Shown here: positions 56,980 through 64,000 of the stretch, piece by piece
Layout of the letters: each line of letters starts with the position of its first letter
Position numbering within the stretch: position 1 is the stretch's first letter
NCBI GenBank assembly: GCA_003599455.1
Contig: QZKF01000082.1
Coordinates: 1 to 64,000, forward strand
DNA: 64,000 nucleotides
Direction of reading: 5' to 3'
Source: Comamonadaceae bacterium
GTDB taxonomy: Bacteria; Pseudomonadota; Gammaproteobacteria; Burkholderiales; Burkholderiaceae_C
The notes under the pieces: generated by a model
What the model was told of the DNA's origin: nothing
Seen by the model: only the letters and a program-made list of their open reading frames with translations
The model's database searches: none
Position numbers and translations under genes: made by a program

Positions 56980-57962
56980 AACTCAACGCCGACTTCGACT
57001 GGAAGCCGCTGGCGCTGGTGCCCGTGCTCGCGCTCATCGCGCTGCCCGCGGTGGGCAGCGGCTCCACCTGGTTCACGCTCACCATGGCGGGCCTGGCCAT
57101 GGGCATGATCATCTTCATCATCGCCTCGGGCCTGACGCTGGTGTTCGGCCTGATGGACGTGCTCAACTTCGGCCACGGCGTGTTCATCGCGCTCGGCGCC
57201 TTCGTGGCCACCACCGTGCTGGCCAGCATGAACAGCTACACCACGGCCGACAGCCTCTGGCTCAACCTCATGGCGCTGCTGCCGGCCATGCTGGTGGCGA
57301 TGGCGGTCGCCGGCGCGCTGGGCTGGGTGTTCGAGCGTTTGATCATCCGCCCGGTGTACGGCATGCACCTCAAGCAGATCCTGATCACCATGGGCGGCAT
57401 GATCATCGGCGAGGAGATGATCAAGGTGGTGTGGGGGCCCGAGCAGATCGCGCTGCCGCTGCCCGAGAGCCTGCGCGGTTCCTTCATCTTCGGCGACGCC
57501 GCGGTGGAGAAGTACCGCCTGCTCGCGGTGCTGGTGGGCGCGGCCGTGTTCGCGGCCATGGTCTGGACGCTGAACCGCACCAAGGTCGGCCTGCTGGTGC
57601 GCGCCGGCGTGCAGGACCGCGAAATGGTCGAGTCGCTCGGCTACCGCATCCGCCAGCTCTTCATCGGCGTGTTCGTGGTCGGCAGCGCGCTGGCCGGTCT
57701 GGGCGGCGTGATGTGGGGCCTGTACCAGCAGAGCGTGATCCCGCAAATGGGCGCGCAGGTCAACGTGCTGATCTTCATCGTCATCATCATTGGCGGCCTG
57801 GGCTCCACCACCGGCGCGCTGATCGGCGCGCTGCTGGTCGGCCTGATGGCCAACTACACCGGCTTCCTGGCACCGAAGGTCGCGCTGTTTTCCAACATCG
57901 CGCTGATGGTCGCCATCCTGCTGTGGCGCCCGCAGGGCGTGTACCCCGTCACCAACCGCTGA
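56976..57962 (+). CDS. livH: LivH-like ABC transporter permease
   Basis: This 328-residue inner-membrane permease has about eight helices. It carries the family motifs GLTLVFGLMDVLNFGHGVFIALGAF near the N-terminus and FIVIIIGGLGSTTGALIGALLVGL near the C-terminus. ATG 56976 overlaps the livF stop. Some internal residues around YGMHLKQILITMGGMIIGEEMI form the second permease motif. Confidence 0.94.
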   Translation: MKLNADFDWKPLALVPVLALIALPAVGSGSTWFTLTMAGLAMGMIIFIIASGLTLVFGLMDVLNFGHGVFIALGAFVATTVLASMNSYTTADSLWLNLMALLPAMLVAMAVAGALGWVFERLIIRPVYGMHLKQILITMGGMIIGEEMIKVVWGPEQIALPLPESLRGSFIFGDAAVEKYRLLAVLVGAAVFAAMVWTLNRTKVGLLVRAGVQDREMVESLGYRIRQLFIGVFVVGSALAGLGGVMWGLYQQSVIPQMGAQVNVLIFIVIIIGGLGSTTGALIGALLVGLMANYTGFLAPKVALFSNIALMVAILLWRPQGVYPVTNR

Positions 57963-57972
57963 GGAGCCGAAC

Positions 57973-59073
57973 ATGCTGTCCCGACTTCTCTCCCACGACC
58001 TGCCACGCAGCCGCTGGCTCACCGCCTTGCTGGTGATCCTGTTCCTCGGCCTCGCGTTCGCGCCCTTCCTGTTCCCGGGCGTGAAGGCGCTCAACGTCGC
58101 GGCCAAGGTGCTGATCTTCGTGGCGCTGGTGGCCAGCTTCGACCTGCTGCTGGGTTACACCGGCATCGTGAGCTTCGCCCACACCATGTTCTTCGGCATC
58201 GGCGCCTACGGCATCGCGATCGCGCTGAACTCGGTGCAGGAGCCGAGCTGGGGCGTGATGGCCCTGGGCGTGTTCTGCGCGCTGCTGGTCTCGCTCGTGC
58301 TCTCGCTGCTGATCGGCCTGTTCTCGCTGCGCGTGAAGGCGATCTTCTTCGCCATGATCACCCTGGCCGTGGCCTCGGCCTTCCTCACGCTGGCCTCGCA
58401 GCTGTCCGACTTCACCGGCGGCGAAGACGGCCTGACCTTCCGCCTGCCCGAGCTGCTCTCGCCGGGCTTCACGCTGCGCGACGAACCGCTGGTGACACCG
58501 CTGGGCGAGGTGGACCTGAACGGGCGCCTGATCAGCTACTACCTGATCTTCGTCACCGTCACCGCGATCTTCCTGACCATCCTGCGCATCGTGAACTCGC
58601 CCTTCGGCCGCGTGCTGCAGGCCATTCGGGAGAACGACTTCCGCGCCGAGGCGCTGGGCTACCGCACCGTGGTCTACCGCACGCTGTCCAACGTGCTGTC
58701 CGCTTCCTTCGCCACGCTCGCCGGCTGCCTGCTCGCGATCTGGTTGCGCTACAACGGGCCCGACACCTCGCTGTCGTTCGAGATCATGCTCGACATCCTG
58801 CTCATCGTCGTGATCGGCGGCATGGGCACGTTGTATGGCGCGCTGATCGGCAGCGTGCTGTTTCTCGTGGCGCAAAGCTACCTGCAGGACCTGCTGCGCG
58901 TGGCGGGCGCCGCCACCGAGGGCATCCCGCTGCTGCCGGCGTTGCTCACGCCCGACCGCTGGCTGCTCTGGCTGGGCCTGCTGTTCGTGCTCTCGGTCTA
59001 CTACTTTCCCACCGGCATCGTGGGCAAGCTGCGCGAGCGCGCCGTGCTGGCCCGCCTCAAGGGGCTGAAATGA
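57973..59073 (+). CDS. livM: LivM-like ABC transporter permease
   Basis: The 366-residue permease has LLGYTGIVSFAHTMFFGIGAYGIAI and, near the C-terminus, LLIVVIGGMGTLYGALIGSVLFL, the LivM counterparts of the LivH motifs. AGGAG lies just before ATG 57973. The stop overlaps the start of the hydrolase gene by 4 bases. Confidence 0.94.
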   Translation: MLSRLLSHDLPRSRWLTALLVILFLGLAFAPFLFPGVKALNVAAKVLIFVALVASFDLLLGYTGIVSFAHTMFFGIGAYGIAIALNSVQEPSWGVMALGVFCALLVSLVLSLLIGLFSLRVKAIFFAMITLAVASAFLTLASQLSDFTGGEDGLTFRLPELLSPGFTLRDEPLVTPLGEVDLNGRLISYYLIFVTVTAIFLTILRIVNSPFGRVLQAIRENDFRAEALGYRTVVYRTLSNVLSASFATLAGCLLAIWLRYNGPDTSLSFEIMLDILLIVVIGGMGTLYGALIGSVLFLVAQSYLQDLLRVAGAATEGIPLLPALLTPDRWLLWLGLLFVLSVYYFPTGIVGKLRERAVLARLKGLK

Positions 59074-59933
59074 AAACGCAGACCGCCACCGTCACGCCGC
59101 GTTCGCGCTACCTGGCCTGCGAGGGCCGCGAGATCCACTTCATGGACTGGGAGCCCGACGTGCCCGCCGGCCCGGTGGTGGTGGCCTGGCACGGCCTGGC
59201 GCGCACCGGGCGCGACATGGACCCGCTGGCCGCGCACCTGAGCGCGCAGGGCTGGCGCGTGATCTGCCCCGACACCATCGGCCGCGGCCTCTCGCAATGG
59301 AGCCCGAAACCCGAGGCCGAGTACTGTCTGGATTTCTACAGCCGCATCGCCACCGCGCTGGTGGACCAGCTCGCGCTCAAGCGCTTCCACTGGGTCGGCA
59401 CTTCCATGGGCGGCGCCATCGGCATGGTGTGCGCGGCCGGCCCGCTGCACGGGCGCATCGAGCGCCTGGTGCTCAACGACATCGGCCCGAAGACGGCGGA
59501 CGCGGCCATTGCGCGCATCCGCAGCTATGCCGGCCATCCGGCGGCTTTCGACACGGTCGGTGAGCTGGAACAGTACTTCCGCACCATCTACAAGCCCTAC
59601 GGCTTCCTGAGCGACGCTCAGTGGCGCCTGCTCACCGAGAGCTCCACGCGCCGCCTGCCCGATGGCCGCGTGACGCCACACTACGACCCGGCCATGGTGC
59701 AGCAGTTCACCCACCACCCCTCGGATTACGAGCTGTGGCCGACCTACGACCGCATCGACGTGCCGGTGCTGTGCCTGCGCGGTGCCGATTCCGACCTGCT
59801 GCTGTCCGACACGGCAGAAGCCATGCGCGACCGCGGGCCACGCGCGCTGGTGGTGACGATCGCCGGCTGCGGGCATGCACCCGCACTGAATGTGCCCGAG
59901 CAGTTCGAGCTGGTGCAGCGCTTTCTGAGCTGA
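59070..59933 (+). CDS. Alpha/beta hydrolase, last gene of the ABC operon
   Basis: The 287-residue cytoplasmic hydrolase has oxyanion-hole segment AWHGLARTG, nucleophile elbow GTSMGG (about residues 112-117), the acid in VLCLRGADSDLL and the catalytic His in AGCGHAPALN. Coupling by ATGA to livM implies that the transported compound, or its conjugate, is hydrolysed on entry. An ester, amide or ring-cleavage-product substrate is possible, but no specific one can be assigned. Confidence 0.9.
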   Translation: MKTQTATVTPRSRYLACEGREIHFMDWEPDVPAGPVVVAWHGLARTGRDMDPLAAHLSAQGWRVICPDTIGRGLSQWSPKPEAEYCLDFYSRIATALVDQLALKRFHWVGTSMGGAIGMVCAAGPLHGRIERLVLNDIGPKTADAAIARIRSYAGHPAAFDTVGELEQYFRTIYKPYGFLSDAQWRLLTESSTRRLPDGRVTPHYDPAMVQQFTHHPSDYELWPTYDRIDVPVLCLRGADSDLLLSDTAEAMRDRGPRALVVTIAGCGHAPALNVPEQFELVQRFLS

Positions 59934-61025
59934 TCAGTCTTTCGCGCCCAGTGCCAGCGCCCGTTCGCGGCTGGCCTGCAGTTCCATCGGGTTGTCGGCC
60001 AGTTTCGTGGGCCAGCCCTGCAGGTGCTGCTCGGCCACGTCGCTGAGCGCGCGGATCCACTCGGGGTGGTCGTTCAGGCAGGGGATGTACTGGAAGCTGC
60101 TGCCCCCCGCGTGCAGGAAAGCCTCGCGCGCCTCCATGTTGATTTCTTCCAGCGTTTCCAGGCAGTCGCTGGTGAAGCCCGGGCACACCAGGTCCACGCT
60201 CTTCAAGCCCTTTTGCGCCAGCTCGATCAGCGTGGGCTCGGTGTACGGTTCGAGCCATTTGGCCTTGCCGAAGCGCGACTGGAAGGTGACCTTGTAGCGG
60301 TCTTTGGTCAGACCGAGTTGCTCGGCCAGCAGGCGCGCGGTCTTGTGGCACTCGCAGTGGTAGGGGTCGCCGAGCTGCAGCGTGCGCTCGGGCACGCCGT
60401 GAAAGCTCATCACCAGCTGCTCGCTCTGGCCGTGCGCCATCCAGTGCGCGCGGATGGTCCGGGCCAGCGCCTGGATGTAGCCGGCGTGGTCGTGGTATCG
60501 GTTGACGAAGCGCAGCTCGGGCAGGTTGCGCACCCTGGCCGCCCAGTTCATCACGCCATCGATCACGCTGGCGGTGGTGGTCGCGCTGAACTGCGGGTAG
60601 GCCGGCAGCACCAGCACGCGGGTCACGCCCTCGGCCTTGAGTTCGTCGAGCACCGACGCGATCGACGGGTTGCCGTAGCGCATGGCATAGCGCACCGTGA
60701 CCTGATGGCCGCGCTCGCCCAGGTAACCCCGCAGCAGCAGCGACTGTTTTTCGGTCCACACCTTCAGCGGTGAACCTTCCGGTGTCCAGATGCCGGCGTA
60801 CTTGGCGGCCGACTTCTTTGGCCGCACGCGCAGGATGATGCCGTGCAGGATCAGCATCCAGACGAAGCGGGGAATCTCCACCACCCGCTGGTCGCCCAGG
60901 AACTCCGCGAGGTAGCGGCGCAGGGCCGGGGCGGTGGGTTCGTCGGGGGTGCCCAGGTTACACAGCAGCACCGCGGTGCGGGGCGCCTGGCCGTGTGTGT
61001 AGGGCGGTTCGGGTTGGAAGGGCAT
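59934..61025 (-). CDS. hemH: HemH, ferrochelatase
   Basis: Ferrochelatase inserts Fe2+ into protoporphyrin IX at the end of haem synthesis. The 363-residue protein has LLCNLGTPDEPT near the N-terminus, YAMRYGNPSI, VLPAYPQFSATT, and the active-site His in MSFHGVPERTLQLGDPYHCECHKT; the Glu in CLETLEEINMEAREAF follows. It ends exactly where the hydrolase stops (convergent). Its start is only 19 bases from the divergent HAD gene. Confidence 0.97.
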   Translation of the reverse strand: MPFQPEPPYTHGQAPRTAVLLCNLGTPDEPTAPALRRYLAEFLGDQRVVEIPRFVWMLILHGIILRVRPKKSAAKYAGIWTPEGSPLKVWTEKQSLLLRGYLGERGHQVTVRYAMRYGNPSIASVLDELKAEGVTRVLVLPAYPQFSATTTASVIDGVMNWAARVRNLPELRFVNRYHDHAGYIQALARTIRAHWMAHGQSEQLVMSFHGVPERTLQLGDPYHCECHKTARLLAEQLGLTKDRYKVTFQSRFGKAKWLEPYTEPTLIELAQKGLKSVDLVCPGFTSDCLETLEEINMEAREAFLHAGGSSFQYIPCLNDHPEWIRALSDVAEQHLQGWPTKLADNPMELQASRERALALGAKD

Positions 61026-61044
61026 GCGCTATTCTCTCGCAAGC

Positions 61045-61773
61045 ATGAATCCCTCCCCCCGCACTGTGCCGCCCGCCGCGCTGGACCCCGCCCGCATTCG
61101 CGCCATCACCATCGATCTGGACGACACGCTGTGGCCGATCTGGCCCACCATCGAACGCGCCGAGGCGGTGCTGGCGGCCTGGCTCGGGCAGCACGCGCCC
61201 GCCACCGCCGTGCAGTGGGGCAACCCCGCCGCCTTGCGCGAGGTGCGCAACCAGATGCACACCACCCGGCCCGATCTCGCGCACGACCTGAGCGCGCTGC
61301 GCCGCGAGTCGATCCGCCTGGTGCTGCAGCGCGCGGGCGACGACCCGGCGCTGGCCGAGCCCGCGTTCGAGGTCTTCTTCGCCGAGCGCCAGCGCGTCGA
61401 GCTGTTCGAGGACGCCTTGCCCGCGCTCGAATGGCTGGCCGCGCGCTACCCCGTCGTGGCCCTGTCCAACGGCAACGCCGACGTGCAGCGCGTCGGCCTG
61501 GGCCGGCATTTCCAGGCCGCGCTGAGCGCGCGCGAGTTCGGCGTCGGCAAGCCCGATGCGCGCATCTTCCACGCCGCGGCCGAGGCGGCCGGTGTGGGCG
61601 CGGCCGAGGTGCTGCACATCGGCGACGACGCCCACCTGGACGTGGTGGGCGCGCTGGGTGCGGGCATGCAGGTGGCCTGGCTCAACCGCGCCGGCCAGGC
61701 CTGGGAGCACGCGCCGCTGCAGCCCCACACCACCGTGACCGACCTGATGGCGCTGTGCCGCCAGCTCGCTTGA
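61045..61773 (+). CDS. HAD-superfamily hydrolase
   Basis: This is a 242-residue phosphatase-type HAD protein. Motif I is ITIDLDDTLW with the nucleophile Asp, motif II is VALSNGN, the Lys is in FGVGKPDARIF, and motif IV is HIGDDAHLDVVGA. An alpha-helical cap lies between residues about 20 and 100. ATG 61045 is preferred over ATG 61024, which would overlap the hemH start. Substrate unknown; small phosphorylated metabolites are typical. Confidence 0.9.
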   Translation: MNPSPRTVPPAALDPARIRAITIDLDDTLWPIWPTIERAEAVLAAWLGQHAPATAVQWGNPAALREVRNQMHTTRPDLAHDLSALRRESIRLVLQRAGDDPALAEPAFEVFFAERQRVELFEDALPALEWLAARYPVVALSNGNADVQRVGLGRHFQAALSAREFGVGKPDARIFHAAAEAAGVGAAEVLHIGDDAHLDVVGALGAGMQVAWLNRAGQAWEHAPLQPHTTVTDLMALCRQLA

Positions 61774-61795
61774 TCTTTCTGTACAGACCTTGCAC

Positions 61796-62446
61796 ATGAC
61801 CCTGACCATCTACGGCATTCCCGCGTCCCGCGCCGTGCGCCCCCTGTGGGCCGCCACCGAACTCGGCCTGGATTTCCAGCACGTGCCCCTGGACTACCAG
61901 GGCGGCGGCACGCGCACGCCCGAATTCCTCGCCATCAACCCCAACGGCCATGTGCCGGCGGTGGTGGACGCGCGGCCCGAAGGTGAGGTGGTGCTGTGGG
62001 AAAGCATGGCCTGTGCGCTCTACATCGCGCGCCACCACGGCCCGGCCGACGGTGCCAGCATCACGCCGGCTTCACCGCGCGAGGACGCCGAGGCGCTGCG
62101 CTGGAGCTTCTGGGCCGTGACCGAGGCCGAGGCCGATGCGCTGACTGTGCTGATGCACCGCCTGGTGATGCCCGAGGCACGGCGCAAGCCCGAGCTGGCC
62201 CTGGCGGCCGAGCGCCGCCTCGCCGCGCCGCTGCGCGTGATCGAGCAGCACCTGCAGCGCCAGCAGGACGCGGGCCATCGCCATCTGGCCGCGGACCGCT
62301 TCACCGTGGCCGACCTGTGCGCGGCCAGCGTGCTCAACTGGGCCAGGCCCTCGACCACGCTGATGGACGCGCACCCGCTCACGCACGGCTGGATCCTGCG
62401 CTGCATGGCGCGACCGGCCTACGTCCAGGTGCGGGAGTTCGGTTAG
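61796..62446 (+). CDS. Glutathione S-transferase family protein
   Basis: The 216-residue protein has an N-terminal thioredoxin-like domain (LTIYGIPASRAVRPLWAATEL with a Ser near the active site, NPNGHVPAVVD with the cis-Pro, LWESMACALYIAR with the Glu/Ser that bind the glutathione gamma-Glu). A helical C-terminal domain follows (about 90-216, with FTVADLCAASVLNW). ATG 61796 is used; a TTG two codons upstream is possible. It overlaps the convergent hpnE stop by 4 bases. Confidence 0.9.
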   Translation: MTLTIYGIPASRAVRPLWAATELGLDFQHVPLDYQGGGTRTPEFLAINPNGHVPAVVDARPEGEVVLWESMACALYIARHHGPADGASITPASPREDAEALRWSFWAVTEAEADALTVLMHRLVMPEARRKPELALAAERRLAAPLRVIEQHLQRQQDAGHRHLAADRFTVADLCAASVLNWARPSTTLMDAHPLTHGWILRCMARPAYVQVREFG

Positions 62447-63819
62447 GCGTGCCGGCGCAGGGCTTCGGCGGCCAGCGCCGCGGCGGCCAGACCGCTGCGC
62501 ACCGCGCCTTCCAGCGTGGCCGGGTAAGGGCCCTGCACATAGTCGCCAGCGGCCCACAGCCCCGGGGCAATGGCCTGCACCGGGCGCACCAGGCCGGGCG
62601 TGCAGGCGAAGGTGGCGCGTTTTTCCACCACGGTCTGCAGCGCCTGCAGCGTGCCCAGCCCCAGTTGCGCGGCGGCCTGTTGCAGCACGCGCGCCTGCAG
62701 CTCGTCGCGCTCGCCGCTGCTCGCACTCACCACGAAGGCCAGCACGCCCTGTGCCGCGGCGTTTCGCGGGTCGAGCTGGCCGCGGTCGAATACGAATTGC
62801 GCCGGCGCCGCCTGCGCGTCGGGGTCGGGGCGCAGCGCCAGCAGGGGCGAGGCCAGGCGCGCACCCGGTGCCCAGGCGTACACGGTGGTGAGGGCGGTGA
62901 ACGGCAGCGTGTGCGCGGACCGTGCCCACGCCTTCAGGGTCTTTGCGCCGTCCTCGTCGCAGGCGTCGGCGGCCTGGCGCATGGCCTGCGCCGCGGGGCT
63001 GGCGGCCGTCGCCCAGAGCACACCGTCGAATGCCTCCTCGCCACCTTCATGGCCCAGCAACCACTGCGCGCCGAAGGGGCGCAGGGTGCTCACGCGCGTG
63101 CCGATGCGCACACGGGCCGCGTCGCCGTGGCGCTGATGCAGCCACTGCGCCGCCGCGTCGGGGAACAGGCGCGAGAGGTCGGTGCGCGGCAGCAGCAGGC
63201 TGGAGCCGCTGAAGCCCGCCGCGCCCGGGCCGAACAGCGCATCGCGCAGCACGCGCAGGAACACCGCGGCGCTGGCGTCCACCGTGGGCGTGTTCAGGGC
63301 CGACACGCACAGCGGCTCGATCAGCTCGCGCATCACGCGCGGCGGCAGGCGCTCGCACAGGTCGGCCACGGTGAGCGTGGGCGCGCAGGTGAAGCCCCCG
63401 CGCTGCCAGCGCAGGGAGGCGCGCACCAGCGCCAGCCGTTCGCCCCAGGACCAGCCACGCGTGGTGGCGATGGCCGCCAGCGCGTCCAGCGGGGCCGGCC
63501 AGCGCGCGGCCCAGGCGGGTGTGTGCAGGCCGGTGCCGTCGGGGTAGGGCAGTGCCAGCGGCAGCGGCAGCACAGCCTGCGACAGGTCCAGGCCGACGCG
63601 CTGCATCAGGGCCAAGGTCTCGCTGTAGGCGCCGATCAGGATGTGCTGCCCGTTGTCCAGCGTGAGGGGCGTGCCATCGGGCAACTGCGCGGGCAGGGCC
63701 CGTGCGCGGCCGCCGAGCGTGCGCGCGGCTTCGAACACCGTCACGTCGGCCCCTTGCTCCACCGCCGCGACGGCGGCGGCCATACCCGCCCAGCCTGCAC
63801 CGACAACGGCCAGTTTCAC
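62443..63819 (-). CDS. hpnE: HpnE, squalene/hydroxysqualene-associated FAD desaturase
   Basis: HpnE reduces hydroxysqualene to squalene in the HpnCDE route to hopanoids. The 458-residue flavoprotein has the dinucleotide motif VVGAGWAGMAAAVAAVEQGADVTVFEA at the N-terminus and LDNGQHILIGAY soon after. The C-terminal FAD-binding segment is GLWAAGDYVQGPYPATLEGAVRSG. The start is GTG 63819; a TTG at 63825 overlaps the hpnD stop. The adjacent hpnD supports the assignment. Confidence 0.93.
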   Translation of the reverse strand: MKLAVVGAGWAGMAAAVAAVEQGADVTVFEAARTLGGRARALPAQLPDGTPLTLDNGQHILIGAYSETLALMQRVGLDLSQAVLPLPLALPYPDGTGLHTPAWAARWPAPLDALAAIATTRGWSWGERLALVRASLRWQRGGFTCAPTLTVADLCERLPPRVMRELIEPLCVSALNTPTVDASAAVFLRVLRDALFGPGAAGFSGSSLLLPRTDLSRLFPDAAAQWLHQRHGDAARVRIGTRVSTLRPFGAQWLLGHEGGEEAFDGVLWATAASPAAQAMRQAADACDEDGAKTLKAWARSAHTLPFTALTTVYAWAPGARLASPLLALRPDPDAQAAPAQFVFDRGQLDPRNAAAQGVLAFVVSASSGERDELQARVLQQAAAQLGLGTLQALQTVVEKRATFACTPGLVRPVQAIAPGLWAAGDYVQGPYPATLEGAVRSGLAAAALAAEALRRHA

Positions 63820-63821
63820 GC

Positions 63822-64000
63822 TCAAAGCCTGCCCAGCGCCTGGACCTTCCACGCGAGCCAGAACTTGCGCAGTGGCGTGAGGCTCACGCGCTGCGTCAGC
63901 ACGGCCAGGGGGTCGGCCGCGATTTCCTTGAGCAGCGTGCGGTAGATGCTGGCCATCATCAGGCCGGGCTTCTGCGTGCGGCGGTCGGCTTCGGGCAGCA
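63822..64000 (-). CDS. hpnD: HpnD, presqualene diphosphate synthase, C-terminal fragment
   Basis: Only the last 58 or so residues are inside the window (ending KFWLAWKVQALGRL). The segment LPEADRRTQKPGLMMASIYRTLLKEIA is the conserved C-terminal helix of trans-isoprenyl diphosphate synthases of the HpnC/HpnD type. Its TGA (63822-63824) overlaps the region of the hpnE start, so the genes are coupled. HpnD joins two farnesyl diphosphates to presqualene diphosphate. Confidence 0.85.
   Translation of the reverse strand, partial: LPEADRRTQKPGLMMASIYRTLLKEIAADPLAVLTQRVSLTPLRKFWLAWKVQALGRL

Noticed and set aside
61996-63945. A 649-codon plus-strand frame across the GST and hpnE region
   Set aside because: It is out of frame with the GST and antisense to hpnE, with low-complexity Arg/Gly/Ala sequence.

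Overview
The window is high-GC DNA with tightly packed genes, many overlapping start/stop codons, a general porin, Bug/TctC-type solute-binding proteins, a RibBX-type riboflavin enzyme and the block nrdR-ribD-ribE-ribBX-ribH-nusB. Together these point to a betaproteobacterium of the order Burkholderiales, most likely a Comamonadaceae member such as Hydrogenophaga or Acidovorax. This placement is inferred from gene content and order; no rRNA is present to confirm it. No prophage, insertion sequence, CRISPR array or rRNA was seen. Nearly all genes are core or metabolic.

Region 1 (1-24000, all minus strand). Read in the direction of transcription it runs: lytic transglycosylase; glyA, preceded by a recognisable ZTP riboswitch; nrdR; a first type IV pilus minor-pilin cassette (fimT-pilV-pilW-pilX-pilY1-pilE); ribD; a second complete cassette of the same six gene types in the same order; ribE-ribBX-ribH-nusB; a PLP aminotransferase; then ybgC-tolQ-tolR-tolA (tolA cut by the window edge). 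Two paralogous pilus-tip cassettes thus bracket ribD and split the riboflavin operon. The two PilY1 proteins differ at the calcium-binding loop.

Region 2 (23843-31086). A 706-base intergenic region holds a good sigma70 promoter for the transglycosylase, an AT-rich patch and, on the plus strand, a folded-RNA candidate followed by two mutually exclusive hairpins, the second with a T-tract. After it come a 1225-residue DUF748/AsmA-like protein and a 915-residue DUF349 protein.

Region 3 (31090-45137). On the minus strand are mtfA, lpxH, two cyclophilins (cytoplasmic ppiB and exported ppiA), an L,D-transpeptidase and a TPR lipoprotein-like partner. On the plus strand are cysS, an AlkA-like glycosylase, accA, tilS, lysC, tRNA-Ser(GCT) with a terminator, a TPR/2-oxoglutarate oxygenase fusion and an EamA exporter.

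Region 4 (45160-52374). This is a TctDE two-component system (with an hsp15-like gene as third cistron) facing a porin and tctCBA. A conserved 41-bp arrangement with an 11-bp-period direct repeat occurs upstream of both the porin and tctC and is proposed to be the TctD operator.

Region 5 (52475-59933). A PAS/AAA+/Fis sigma54 activator lies next to three matched palindromes and a near-consensus -24/-12 promoter, followed by a branched-chain-type ABC uptake operon ending in an alpha/beta hydrolase. This looks like a self-contained, inducible uptake and hydrolysis system for an unidentified ester- or amide-like substrate.

Region 6 (59934-64000). hemH, a HAD hydrolase, a glutathione S-transferase-like protein and the hopanoid genes hpnE and hpnD (the latter cut by the window edge).
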